In this document: positions 39,561-51,540 of the stretch, one piece after another | How the letters are laid out: each line of letters starts with the position of its first letter | Numbering within the stretch: position 1 is the first letter of the stretch | NCBI GenBank assembly: GCA_033557465.1 | Contig: CM066051.1 | Coordinates: 98,929,026-98,993,025 of the forward strand | Reading direction: 5' to 3' | DNA: 64,000 nt | Source: Ichthyophis bannanicus | Lineage: Eukaryota > Chordata > Amphibia > Gymnophiona > Ichthyophiidae | Notes under the pieces: generated by a model | Told to the model about the DNA's origin: nothing | The model's input: only the letters and a program-made list of their open reading frames with translations | Databases searched by the model: none | Translations under genes and position numbers: made by a program

Positions 39561-39878
39561 TCTCTAGCAGAAAGTCAATCCTCACATATGGGTGACATAG
39601 GCATCAACAGAGCCCGCAAGGATTCACGCCCCAGCTTGCAAAGAAAGCCTTTAGGAGTTAGACCGCGCATGCGTGGTCACCTTCCTGCCCAAGGGTGCCA
39701 TCTTACCTTAGTCTTCTTTTTCCATGGAGCCCTGCAGGTGTCCTGTCTGTTGTTCCCGGTAGTCAGTTTTTTTCTTCCTTGTTACTGCTTTTTTGCGCTC
39801 TTTTTTCCTACTGGTCAGTTCCGATTACCTTTTCGCTGCCCGAATCTGCCCTCGCCTTGGCGTTGCATTTTTCTCAGG
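39561..39878 (+). mobile_element. DIRS element 3, 5' stub of a diverged subfamily
   Basis: Directly after the right end of element 2 comes a further left end: 'TCAATCCTCACATATGGGTG', then 'ACAGAGCCCGCAAGGATTCA', 'GACCGCGCATGCGTGGTCAC' and a leader with 'CATGGAGCCCTGCAGGTGTC'. It aligns in order with the left 330 bases of elements 1 and 2 but is clearly more diverged. No coding part or right end follows; satellite sequence resumes at about 39879. It is a truncated third member of the head-to-tail row. Confidence 0.75.
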
Positions 39879-39912
39879 GTGTGTGTATGTGATGATACAG
39901 GGCTGTGTATAG

Positions 39913-40138
39913 ATTAGCCCAATGGTTAGAGCAGTGGCTTGAGAACCAAGAGACCAGGGTTCAGTTCCCACTAACACTCCTTGTGGCCTTGGGCAAGTCA
40001 CTTATCCCTCCATTGCCTCAGAAAAATCCAAGTTATCAATGTCCCTGTTTAATGTGCATTACTAAGTTTAAGTTACAATGTAAACCACTTTGATTGAAAT
40101 GATAAAGCAGTATAAAAGACTTGTTAAATAAATAAATA
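39913..40138 (+). mobile_element. SINE with tRNA-like head and L2-like tail
   Basis: The head 'TTAGCCCAATGGTTAGAGCA' resembles a tRNA A box, and 'GGGTTCAGTTCCC' resembles a B box. Then come 'CCTTGTGGCCTTGGGCAAGT' and a tail 'ACAATGTAAACCACTTTGAT' plus AAATAAATAAATA, like the L2-like LINE ends in this window. It interrupts a satellite unit within 'GTATAGATTAGGTGATGG', with a possible short duplication (AGATTA / AGATGA). The promoter boxes suggest pol III transcription; mobilisation by an L2-like LINE is inferred from the tail. Confidence 0.8.
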
Positions 40139-41026
40139 GATGATGGGCTGGGTGTACATATTACTGTGTAATTTAGAATCTATTCTAGTTTGAATAGTGG
40201 GTTATCAGTGTCTATGGTGTGTGTGTGTGCATAATATGGGGTTGTGTATAGATTAGGTGGTGGGCTGCTTGTGTATATATCACTGTGTGATATTGGAATG
40301 TTTACTAGTTTGTATAGTAGGTTATCAGCATCCGGGGGGGGGGGGGGGGAGGGGGTGTGATATAGTGCTAACTGCAGGTTAGCTGATGGGTTGAGTATAT
40401 ATATCAGTATGTGATATTGGAATGTAATCTAGTTTGTATAGTAGTGTGTATGTGTGGAATATGAGGCTGTGTATAGATTAGGTGATGGCCTGGGTATATC
40501 TATCTGTATATATCGGTGTGAGATATTGGAATGTATGCTTGTTTGTAAAGTGAGTTATCAGTGTCTTTGGGGTGTGAGAGTGCGATATAGAGCTGTGTAT
40601 AGATTACGTGATGGGCTGGATGGATATATATCTCAGTGTGTGATATTTGAATGTATTCTAGTTTGCATAGTGGGTTATCAGTGTCCGTGGGGTGTGAGTG
40701 TGTGATATAGTTCTGTGTATAAATTAGGTGAAGGTTTGGCTGTGTCTATATCAGTGTGTGATTTTGGAATGTATGCTAGTTTGTATAGGGTGTTATCAGT
40801 GTCCATGGAGGGGGGGGGGGGGTGCGCAAGTATGATATAGGGCTGTGTGTAGATTAGGTAATGGGCTGGATACAAGTGTCTGTGGTGTGCATATATATCA
40901 GAGTGTGATATCTATGCTAGTTTGTATACTAGTTTATCAGTGTCCGTGAGTGTGTGTATGTGATACAGGGCTGTGTATAGATTAGATGATGAGCTGGGTG
41001 TGCATATATCAGTGATATACCAGTAA

Positions 41027-42066
41027 TGCTTCTATACCGCAGGATCCCAAGCTAAGTGGTTCAATGCGGTTCACAATAAATAGAAAAAAAAGAGGAATAA
41101 CAAACTAAATCCACATTTAAGAGTCAAAAAGCTACGTTTTCACAATTTTCCATAAAACCATAATAGATTGGGAACCTTTAAGTTCCAATGGAAATTTTGC
41201 ACATTTTTCAGCTGCTTTATAAGGCCAAATTAAAACAAATCTAGATTTGAGGGAAATTCCCTTACAAGATGGAAATTACAGAGTAAAATACGATTGCAAA
41301 CAATGAGACTTTGTGACTAGAAGTGGGAGTAAAAGCAAGGAAAAACACCCTGGCACAATATCATAAAAAAATGTATATAAAAATACATAAAATTAAAATA
41401 CCATTCTACTGGAATCTTTGAGCCAATGAAGTTCCTAAAACAAAAGTCACATCCTTATACCTGGCGATACCATATATGAGATGGGCTGCGGTGTTCTGAC
41501 ATAATTGAAGATGTCGTAACTGAGTTTTTGAACAGTTTATAAAAAGTAAATTTCCATAATTCAATGTACTAAGATAGTAGTTTGTACTAGTAAATTAAAA
41601 TAATCAAAAGAAAGAAGAGGCCTCTCAACCAGCGCATCTGAAAAAAAGAACTATATACCATTGAACCAACATGTGCCTTGAACATTAAATCAGCATCTAA
41701 CAAGGCCCCAAGAACTCATAAAACTTGTTCCGCGGAAAGATTTAATTTACATAGTGCGCCCAATAATGGATCAGGTAAAGGTCTACCATTGTTAAAACAT
41801 AAGACCTTTGTTTTAGACACATTCAGTTGTAGACGTATAGTATTTGCCCACTTTCCCAACAAACATTGAATATTACTCAAAACTGAAAAATCATCATTGG
41901 ATTGCGATGGTAAGGTTACTAGTATTGAAATATATGCACATGTGTAATACGAATATCCTGTCTGTTCCAAAAAACAACCCAACAAAATCATCAAAACATT
42001 AAAAAGAATAGAAGAAAAGTGGAGATTCTTAAGGAACACCACAAATTGTTTTCCAACTGTCTGAAA
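41027..42066 (-). pseudogene. Degenerate L2-like LINE in the satellite
   Basis: The minus-strand frame 42042-41716 includes 'NTIRLQLNVSKTKVLCF'. Further on (about 41700-41590) another frame gives 'LGALLDADLMFKAHV' and 'FFQMRWLRGLFFL', the post-palm region of L2-like ORF2. The 3' end at about 41035-41080 ('GTGAACCGCATTGAACCACT', reversed) is typical. Satellite resumes on both sides. Several stops make it dead. Confidence 0.7.
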
Positions 42067-43345
42067 GCTTATCAGTGTCCGTGGAGGTGTTGGGGTGTGT
42101 GTGCAATCTGGGGCTGTGTGTATCTATATTAGTGTGTGATATTGGAATCTATGCTGGTTTGTGTAGTGGGTTATCAGTGTTTGTGGGCTGTGTGTGTGAA
42201 AATAGATGATGGGCTGGGTATATATATCACTGTTTAATATTTGAATGTATATTAGTTTTCATAGTGGGTTATTGGTGTCCGTTGGGTGTGAGTGTGTGAT
42301 ATAGGGCTGTGTATAGATTAGGTGGTGAGCTGACTGTATATATATTGGTGTGAGATACTGGAATGTATATATTTGCATAGTGAGTTATCGGTGTCTGTGG
42401 GGTGTGTGTGTGAGAAATGGGGCTGCGTATAGATTTGGTGATGGGCTGGGTGGATATATATATATATATATATATATCGGTGTAAGATATAGGAATGTGT
42501 GCTAGTTTGTATAGTGGATTATCAGTGTGCATGGGGGGTGTCTGTGAGAAATGGGGCTGTGTATAGATTAGGTGATGGGCTGGGTGTATATATATATATC
42601 AGTATGCGATAAAGGAATATGAGCTAGTTGATATAGTGGGTTATTGGTGCCTTTGGAGTGTGTATGTGTGAGATATAAGGCTTTATATAGATTAGATGAT
42701 AGGCTGCGTATAAGCGTCAGTGATATGTGTCTATATCAGTGTGTGATTTTGGAATGTATGTTAGTTTGTATAGTGTGTTATCACTGTCCATGGGTTGTGT
42801 GTGTGTGTGTGTGTGATATAGGGCTGTGTATAGATTAGATGATGGGCAGGATATAAGTGTCTGTGGTGTGTATAGATATCAGTGTGAGATATTCTGATCT
42901 ATGCTACTTTGTATACTGTATCGGCATCCGTGGGGTATGTGTGTGTGATATAGGGCTGTGTATAGATTAGATGATGGGCTGGGTGTATATATATCGGTGT
43001 GAGATATTTGGAAAGTATACTTGTTTGCATAGTGGGCTATCAGTGTCCGTGTGTGTGTAATATGGGGCTGTGTATAGATTAGGTGATGGGCTGGGTGTGT
43101 ATATATATCAGTATGCGATATAGGAATATGGGCTAGTTGGTATAGTGGGTTATTGGTGTCTTTGGAGTGTGTATGTGTGAGATATAGGGCTTTGTATAGA
43201 TTAGGTGATAGGCTGCGTATAAGCGTCAGTGATATATGTCTACATCAGTGTGTGATTTTGGAATATATGCTAGTTTGTATACTGGTTTATCGGTGTCTGT
43301 GGGGTATGTGTGTGTGATATAGGGCTGTATATAGATTAGGTGATA

Positions 43346-44170
43346 GGCTGGGTGTGTATTTATTTATTTATTTAGACAGATTTGTATGCCACCTTATCCT
43401 TCAATCAAGGTGGTCACCGCACATCACAATTGGAAGGTTACATTTAACATTAGGGTAAACATTTAGACAGTACAATTACTTAGTACCATTTAGACAGTAC
43501 AATTGAAGGGTAACATTTAACAAGAGGGTGTTGTATCGCTGGTGTGTGAGTAATGTAGAAGAAAAAGGTGGTGCTTTAGTGCTTTCCTGAATTGGGTAAG
43601 GTCAGTGATTGCTCAGATAGTGGTAGGGAGGTCATTCCAGCATGTAGGTGCATAGAGCACAAAGGCTCTGTTCTTTGTTGCCTGAGAGCATTTTATTATT
43701 TCTTTGGGGATTGCTAGTGCGTTGGTAGCAAAAGTCCTTCTGGATCTGTTTGGAGGGGTGGGGTGTAGATGATCCATTAGGGAGGTGGAGGATCTTTTGT
43801 TGATGGCTTTGAAGGTCAGCAGTAATACTTTGTAGGTGAGCCGGCAGTTGATCGGAATCCAGTGTAGGTCTTTTAGGATTGGGGTTATGTGGTCTCTTCT
43901 GGAGGCCCCGTATAGGAAGCAGGTAGCAGCATTCATTGCTAGCTGTAGAGGGTTCAGTGTGTTTTGGGGGAGTCCGTGCAGGATTGTGTTGGCGTAATCA
44001 AAGTGGTTATAAGTGCTTGGAAAATTGTTCGGAAGTCATCTGGCTGCAACAAGTGTCGAAGATGCAGAAGTGTTCGTATTTTATGGTAGATTGCCTTAAC
44101 AGTGTTGCTTATGTGCGCTTTCATGTCGAGGTGTCGGTCTAGCGTGATGCCCAGATAGCGGATGTTGGGT
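43346..44170 (-). pseudogene. L2-like LINE, C-terminal part and tail
   Basis: The minus-strand frame 43936-43613 encodes 'RRDHITPILKDLHWIPI', 'YKVLLLTFKAIN' and 'LYAPTCWNDLP'. Upstream (44165-43940) the same protein continues in broken frames ('NIRYLGITLDRHLDMK'). The 3' end has 'GGTGGCATACAAATCTGTCT' and an AAATAAATAAATA tail at 43357. It is bounded on both sides by satellite. Confidence 0.75.
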
Positions 44171-47100
44171 CTGCTGAGTTATCTATTTATCTGTTTGGTT
44201 ATGTGTTGGGTAGCAATGTCTGTGGTATATGTTTGTGTGTGAGATATTGGGGTATATATTGGTTTGGTTATGGGTTGGGTAGCTATGTCTGGGTTGTGTG
44301 TGTATGATATTGGGGAATTTATTGGTTCAGTTAGGGTTGATTAGCAGTGTCTGTGGGGTGTGTGTGAGATATTAGGGTATATATTGGTTTGGTCATGGGT
44401 TGGGTAGCAGTGTCTGCTGTGTCTTTGTGAAATAGTGGGTTTATATTGTTTTAATTAAGGGTTGGTTAGCAGTGTCTGTGGTATATGTGTGTGTGTGATA
44501 TTGGGGTGTATATCGGTTCAGTTACGGATTGGGTAGCAATGTCTGTGGAATGTGTATGTGATATTGGAGTATATATTGATTCGATTATGGGTTGTGCATC
44601 ATTGTCTTTGGTATGTGTGTATGTGTATGATGTTGGGTTATATATTGGATTGTGTATCGGTGTCTGCAATGTGTGTGTGTGATATTATGGTATGTATTGG
44701 TTTGGTTATAGGTTGGGTAGCACTGTCTGATATATGCATATGCGTGTGATATTGGGGTATATATTGATTTGGTTACAGGTTGGGTAGCAGTGTCTGGCGT
44801 GTGTGTGTGATGGTGGGGTATATTTTGGTTCAGTTAGGGGTTGGGTAGTGGTGTGTGTGTGGGTGTGTATGATATTGGGTTATATATATCAGTTCGGTTA
44901 CGAGTTGGGTAGTGGTGTATGTGTGTGATACTGGGTTATATATCAGTTTGGTTATGGATTTGGGTAACAATGTCTGTGATATATGTGTATGTGAGTGTGT
45001 GTGTGTGATACTGCGGTATATATTGGCTCAGTTATAGGTTGGGTAACAGTGTGTGTGTGTGTGTGATATATATCATTTACTGTAGGTAAGGACTGGGTAG
45101 CAGTTTCTGTGGTATGTGTGATACTGGGGTATATATCAGTTTGGTTATGGGTTGGGTAGCAGTGTCTGTCGTATATGCATTTGTGTGATATTGGAGCTAT
45201 ATATTGGTTTAGTTATGGGTTGGGTTGCAGTGTCTGGTGTGTGTGTGTGATAGTGAGGTATATATCTATTCGGTTACAGGTTGGGTAGCAGTGTCTCTGG
45301 TTTTGTGTGTGTGTGATATTGGGTTATCTATATATCTGTTTGGTTATGTGTTGGGCAGCAGTGTCTGTGGTATATATTTGTGCGTGAGATATTGGGGTAT
45401 ATATTGGTTTGGCTAGGGGTTGGGTAGCAGTGTCTGTGTTGTGTGTGTATGATATTGGGGAATTTATTGGTTTTATTAGGGGTTGGTTAGCAGTGTCTGT
45501 AGGGTGTGTATGTGAGTATTGGGGTATATATTGGTTTGGTTACCGGTTCGGTAGCAGTGTCTGTGGTGTCTTTGTGAAATAGTGGGTTTATATTGGTTTA
45601 ATTAAGAGTTGGTTAGCAATGTCTGTGGTATATGTGTGTGTGTGATATGTGTGTGTGGTATATGTGTGTGTGTGGAGTATATATCGGTTTGATTACGGGT
45701 TGCACATTATTGTCTGGTATGTGTTTATGTGTATGATATTGGGTTATATATTGGGTTGAGTATCGGTGTCTGCGATCTGTATGTGTGATATTAGGGTATA
45801 TATTGGTTTGGTTATAGGTTGGGTTGCATTGTCTGATATGTGCACATTTGTGTGATATTGGGGTATATATTGGTTTGGTTACGGGTTGGGTAGCAGTGTC
45901 TGGCGTGTGTGTGTGTGTGTGATGATGGGGTATATTTTGGTTTGGTTAGGGGTTGGGTAGCGGTGTGTGTGCGTGATATTGGGTTATATATATCAGTTCA
46001 GTTACGGGTTGGGAAGTGGGATGTCTGTGTGATATTGGGTTATATATCGGTTTGGTTATGGGTTGGGTAGCAGTGTCTTTGTTATATGTTTGTGTGTGAG
46101 ATATTGGGGTATATATTTGTTTGGTTATGGGTTGTACGGCAGTGTCTGCATTGTGTGTGTTTGATATTAGGGTATTTATTGGTTCAGTTACAGGTTGGGT
46201 ATCAATGTCTGTGGTATGTGGGTGTCTATGATATTGGGGTATATATTGGTTTGGTTATGGGTTGATTAGCAGTGTTTGGGGGGGTGCTTGTGTGCTAATG
46301 GAGTATATATCTGTTGGGAAGCTCTGTCTGTGATGTGCATGTGTGTGATATTGGGGTATATATCTGTTTAGTTATTGGTTGGGTAGCCGTGTCTGTGGTA
46401 TGTGTGTGTGGGGAGGGGGGTGGCCTGCATGGAGCGGCAGGTGCACCTACTCTTGCCATCTTACTGGGCAGACTAGATGGACCATACTGGTCTTTATCTG
46501 CCATCATTTACTATGTTACTATGTGTGTATGTAATATTGGGTTATATATTGCTTCGGTTATGGGGTGGGTATCAATGTCTTTGGTGTGTGTGTGATACGT
46601 TATATATTGTTTCAGTTATGTGGTGGGTAGTAGTGTCTGTGGTGTGTGTGTGTGTTAATGGTGTATATATTGGTTCGGTTATGGCTTGGGTATCAGTGTC
46701 TGCGATATGTGTGTGTGATATTAGGGTATATATCGGTTTGGTTACAGGTTGGATAACAGTGTCTGTGCTATGTGTGTGTATGTATGATATTGGGGTATAT
46801 ATCTGTTCAGTTACAGGTTGGATTGCAGTGTTTTTGTGGTATGTATGTGTGATATTGGGGTGTATATCGCTTCAGTTACAGATTGGGTAGCAGTGTCTAT
46901 GGTGTGTGTGTGTGATATTGTGTTATATTTTGATTTGATTATGGGTTGGGTAGCTGTGGTATAAGTTTGTGTGTGAGGTATTGGGGTAAATATTGGTTTG
47001 GGTTTGAGTTGGGTAGCAATGCCTGGATTGTGTGTTTGTGTGATATTGGGGTATTTATTGGTTCTGTTACAGCTCGGGTAGCTGTGTCTGTGGTATATGT

Positions 47101-47515
47101 GTGTGTGTGTGTGATATTGGGGTATATATCTGTACAGGTACAGGTTGGGTATCAATATCTGTGGTGTGTGTGTGAGATATTGGGGTGCATATTGGTTTGG
47201 TTATGGGTCGAGTAGCAGTGTCTAGAGTGTGTGTGTGATATTGGGTTATATATATTCGGTTCGGTTACAGGTTATGTGTGTGAGAGATATTGGGACATAT
47301 ATTGGCTTGGTTATGGGTTGGATTGCGGTATCTGGGGTGTGTTTGTGTGATAGTGGGGTATATATCAGTTTGGTTACGGGTTGGGTAGCAGCGTCTGTGG
47401 TATATTTGTGTGTTTTTGATATTGGGGTATATATTGGTTTGGTTACAGGTCAGATATCAGTGTTTGGAGTGTGTGTGTGCGCGTGATATTGGGGCATGGA
47501 TAAGTCTGCTTATGA
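44171..47515. repeat. GT-rich satellite, simple form (about 60-66 bp unit)
   Basis: The typical unit is 'GTTATGGGTTGGGTAGCAGT', 'GTCTGTGGTATGTGTGTGTG' and 'ATATTGGGGTATATATTGGT', then TTG. Copies differ mainly in the length of the TG run. A CR1 3' fragment interrupts it at 46408-46522. The array goes on in blocks to about 62890. Open frames seen here simply translate the repeat. Confidence 0.9.
46408..46522 (+). mobile_element. CR1 subfamily B, short 3' fragment
   Basis: About 115 bases match the very end of the CR1 at 51420-51540: 'GGCCTGCATGGAGCGGCAGG', 'CTTACTGGGCAGACTAGATG' and 'CTATGTTACTATG'. It is inserted in satellite. Confidence 0.85.
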
Positions 47516-47796
47516 GTTGGGTACTAGTCTCTCCCTCCCCCCCCCCTGATCCCCATCCACCCCAGGCATTATCTTAGCTTTATAGGCTCTAAAATCTAAA
47601 AGGGAAGAGGTGGTCAAATTCACTTTCAGGTTCAACTGGTTATCCTCACCAGGAATAGATTAACTAGGGCCTTGAAATTAATTTATCTTGAGGTGAACAA
47701 AGTCTCTTAAATATTATAGGTATAGTTGTATCATTACAAGTATTCCAAGCAACTTTAAGTAAACAACTCAAATAGCTAAACAAAACCTTAAAACTA

Positions 47797-48705
47797 AGAT
47801 GCAGACAGTAGTCCAGCAGCGAAATGTTGGCTATCCATTCTTTTGCACTGAGTGTCACATATACGATTTTCTCCCAGTTGGTGAGGGGTCTTAATGTGTG
47901 CACTAGGTGCAAGGAGTTCTTCACCCTCAGGGAACGAGTCCGATCTCTGGGGGCTAGAGTAGCAGACTTGGAGGACATAAGGAAGAGAGGTACATAGATG
48001 AGACCTACAGGGATGTAGTACTGAAGTCCCACCTCCAGTCTGACAGCCTCTCAGTTGCCATGGAGGAGAGAGGTCACGTGAAAGGAGAGCATCACCTTGG
48101 TGTGGCAGATAGTGATCATGTAGCTGGGACCTGTCTGCCAGGAGATGTAAAACCCTCTTGCACCGAGGAGGTTCTCCAGGGCCATGTGCCCATGAGGGAA
48201 GGTTTAGGATGGCTGTTATAGTTGGCGATTCAATTATTAGGTATGTAGATAGCTGGTAGATGTGAGGATCGCCTGGTAACATGCCTGCCTGGTGCGAAGG
48301 TAGCGGACCTCACGCGCCACCTAGACACAAGGTCTTAGATAGTACTGGGGAGGAGTCTGCTGTCTTGGTACATGTTGGCACCAATGACAGCAAAGTTGGG
48401 AGGGAAGTTTTGGAGGCCAAATTTAGGCTTTTAGGTAGGAAGTTGAAATCCAGAACTTCGGGGTATCATTCTCTGAAATGCTTCCTGTTCCATGTGCAGG
48501 ACCCCAAAGGCAGGCAGAGCTCCAGAGCCTCAATGCGTGGATGAGACAGTGGTGCAAAGAAGAGGGTTTTGGATTTGTTAGGAACTGGGAAACATTCTGG
48601 GGAAAGGAGGGGCTTTTCCGAAAGCATAGACTACACCTTAACTGGGATGGAACCAGGCTGCTGGCATTAGCCTTTAAAAAGGAGATAGAGCAGCTTTTAA
48701 GCTGA
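47797..48705 (+). pseudogene. CR1 ORF1 with zinc finger and SGNH-esterase-like domain, broken
   Basis: ORF1 begins with a Cys-rich finger ('CTECHIYDFLPVGEGS' then, after a frameshift, 'CTRCKEFFTLRERVRSLG'). A heptad-like stretch follows, then an SGNH-hydrolase-type domain: 'VGDSIIRYVDSW' (GDS block, about 48220-48255), 'VLVHVGTNDSKVG' (about 48365-48405) and 'LHLNWDGTRLLALAF' near 48640. Such esterase-like domains are known in CR1 ORF1 proteins. At least three frame changes or stops separate the pieces. Confidence 0.7.
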
Positions 48706-48818
48706 CAGTTGCCCAGGAGCACATGGTTCGGAAAGATGTATCCTAGAAGGACACTAGCAAAAGAGGAAAGTTAGGGCATCCCTACAGAGAGGTTCCAATA
48801 AAGATAAAAGTAACCCAG

Positions 48819-49650
48819 ATGCCCTCAAGTACAGAGCTGAAGCATTCCAAATTACCGCTATCAACTGATAATCAGATTAATATGAATAAAATACAACCTC
48901 TAAAATGCCTGTATTCAAATGCTAGAAGTCTAAAATATAAATTGGGAGAGCTAGAATATATAGCACTAAATGAAAGGTTAGATATGATTGCTATCTCAGA
49001 GACCTGGTGGAAGCAGACAACCAATGGGACACTGTGACATCTGGGTACAAACTATTATCGCAATGATAGGATAGATCAGATTGGTGGAGGGGTTGCGTTC
49101 TATGTTAGAAGGATATTGAGTCACACAGGATTAAAGTTTTGCAGGATACAAAATACACTGTAGAATCTCTATGGAAAGAAATTCCTTGTAAAAAGGGGAA
49201 GGCGATGGCAGTGGTGGGTGTACTATCGACTGCCTGGCCAGAATGAACAGATGGATGATGAAATGCTGGAAGAAATCAGGGAAGCTAACAAAAGTTATAA
49301 CATAGTAATAATAATGGGTGAATTCAATTACTCCAATATCGAATGGGTCAGTGTCACAGCAGAACATTCTAGAGAGAAAAAGTTTCCAGATTAAATAAAT
49401 GACTTTCTTGGAGCAGTTGGTTCATGAACCAACAAGAGGGGAAGCTATTTTGGACCTAATCCTTAGTGAAACACAGGGTCTGGTGCAAGAGATAAGGGTT
49501 TTTTGGCAACTTGGCAATAGTGATCATAGCATGATCACATTTGGTTTAATAAATGGAAGAAAGATGACAAGGAAATCCACAGTACTACTTTTTAACTTTC
49601 AAAAGGGAGACTATGATAAAATGAGGAAAATAGTTAAGAAAAAACTAAAG
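48819..49650 (+). pseudogene. CR1 ORF2 endonuclease part, broken
   Basis: Pieces in several frames give 'CLYSNARSLKYKLGELE', 'MIAISETWW' (metal-binding Glu), 'GGGVAFYVRR', 'NIVIIMGEFNYSNIEW' (family GDFN, with the Asp replaced by Glu) and, in 49399-49902, 'LVHEPTRGEAILDLIL' and 'GNSDHSMI' (catalytic Asp-His). It is an APE-type endonuclease in the usual CR1 order. Confidence 0.8.
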
Positions 49651-50127
49651 GAGCAACAGCAAAGGTTAAAGATTTACATCAAGCATGGGCATTGTTTAAA
49701 AGTAGTATCTTGGAAGCGCAGACCAGATGTATTCCATGCCTTAAGAAAAGTGGAAGGAAGGCCAAAAAACTGCCAGCATGGTTTAAAGATGAGGTCAGAG
49801 AGGATGTTGCCAAAAAAAAATCTTTCAGGAAATGGAAAAAGGAGCCAAATAATGATCACTGGAGACAATATAAGCACTGGCAAATTAGATGCAAGGCATT
49901 GATAAGGCAGGGAAAGGGAGAATTTGAAAAGAAGCTTGCTGTGGAAGCAAAAATACATAATAACATTGTCAAGTACATTCGTAGCAAAAAAAACCTATGA
50001 AAAAGTCAGTTGGACCATTGGATGATAGAGGAGCAAAAGGGGAGCTAAGGGAGGACAAAGCCATAGCAGAGGGACTGAATGAATTCTTTGCTTCGGTCTT
50101 TGCTGATGAAGATGAAGGAAGTTACCC

Positions 50128-50928
50128 GTGCCTGAAATGGTATATAAAGGTGATGTATTGGAAGAATTGAAAGAATTATCGATAAACCGGGATGATGTAT
50201 TACAACTATTTGATAAACTGAATAGTAACAAATCACCTGGACTGGATGGTATATATCTGAGGATGTTGAAGGAACTGAAATATGAGATTGCAGATACTGT
50301 TCCTCATAGGAGGCTTATCAATAAACTCAACAGCTTGGGGATGGGTCCCAAGATGGTGGAATGGATCAGAAATTGGTTAACTGACCGATAACAAAGGGTG
50401 ATGGTAAACGGAACTCTATCGGATGAAAGGAAGGTGATTAGCGGTGTGCCCCAGGGTTCGGTCTTGGGACTGGTACTGTTCAATATATTCGTGAGAGATA
50501 TTGCCGAAGGACTGAATGGAAAAGCCTGTCTTTTTGCAGATGACACCAAAATTTGCAACAGAATGGACTCCCCTGAGGGAGTGGATAACATGAGGAAAGA
50601 TCTACAAAAGCTGGAGGAGTGGTCTATTGCTTGGCAGTTAAGATTTAATGTGAAGAAGTGCAATGTTATGCACTTGGGAAGCAGAAATCCAAGGGAATTG
50701 TATGAGATAGGGGGCGAGGGATTGATGTGCACGGACCAGGAGAAAGATCTCGGTGTGATTGTTTCTGATGATCTCAAGGTGGCGAAACATTGTGACAAGG
50801 CGGTAGCAAAAGCCAGAAGGATGCTGGGTTGCATACAGAAAGGAATTACCAGCAGAAAGGAAGAGGTACTAATGCCACCGTACAAGTCAGTGGTGAGGCC
50901 TCACTTAGAATATTGTGTTCAGTTTTAG
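50128..50928 (+). pseudogene. CR1 ORF2 reverse transcriptase with internal deletion
   Basis: The frame opens with 'LNSNKSPGLDGIYLRMLKEL' and then jumps at about 50297 straight to 'VPHRRLINKLNSLG'. The blocks normally between ('NYRPVSL', 'GF--G-SC-TNLL', 'YLDFQKAFD') are gone, a loss of about 400 bases, and with them the first catalytic Asp. After a stop at 50389 it continues with 'SGVPQGSVLGLVLFN', 'LFADDTKIC' and 'VVRPHLEYCVQF', then a stop at 50926. Similarity goes on to the 3' end in broken frames. Confidence 0.8.
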
Positions 50929-51540
50929 AGACTGTATCTTGCAAAGGATATTAAATAGGCTGGAAGCGGTTCAGAGGAAGGCGACCAAAATGATTTGGAG
51001 CCTGCGTCAGAAGACAAAGAGAAGAGACTTGAAGACCTAAATATGTACACTCTGGAGGGGAGGAGAAGAGGGACAGGGGAGATATGATTCAGACCTTTAA
51101 ATACTTGGAGTATTAATGGACAAACAAACCTCTTCCAAAGACAGGGAAGCTGTAAAACTAGAGGGCATAACATGAAGCTGCAAGGGGGTAAACTGAAAGG
51201 CAATGTCAGGAAGTACTTTTTCACTGAAAGGGTGGTGGATGCTTGGAATGTCCTCCTGATGGAAGTGATGGGGGCAAACACAGTGACAGAATTCAAAATG
51301 GCATGGGACAGACACAGTGGATCCTTTTATAGCAACAGGATAAAATAAAAATAAACATGACTATCTCTTATATCTGAACAAATCAGAGTGACCTACACAG
51401 AGCGGTGGGTACATCCCTAAACAAAGGCATGGGGAGAGGTGACCTGCACGGAGCGGCAAGTGCACCTACTCTTGCCGCCTTGCTGGGCAGACTAGATGGA
51501 CCATACTGGTCTTTATCTGCTGTCATATACTATGTTACTA

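Larger units (their letters stand above)
39879..43345. repeat. GT-rich satellite, dimeric form (about 118-125 bp unit)
   Basis: Repeated units read 'GTGTGATATAGGGCTGTGTA', 'TAGATTAGGTGATGGGCTGG', 'GTGTGTGATATTGGAATGTA' and 'TAGTTTGTATAGTGGGTTAT', then CAGTGTCCGTGGGG. The two halves resemble each other and the simple monomer at 44171 onward. Interruptions are a SINE (39913-40138) and an L2-like LINE (41027-42066). A run of 18 or more G lies at about 40334. Short 'MCVCDIGVYI'-type open frames are translation of the repeat. Confidence 0.9.
47560..51540 (+). mobile_element. CR1 LINE, subfamily B, almost full length
   Basis: In order: 5' leader, ORF1 (about 47797-48705), endonuclease (48819-49650), reverse transcriptase (50128-50928 and beyond) and a 3' end with TATGTTAC-type octamers at 51525-51540. 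Many stops and shifts, and a deletion inside the reverse transcriptase, make it dead. It separates satellite on the left from a second CR1 on the right. The 5' limit is approximate. Confidence 0.85.
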
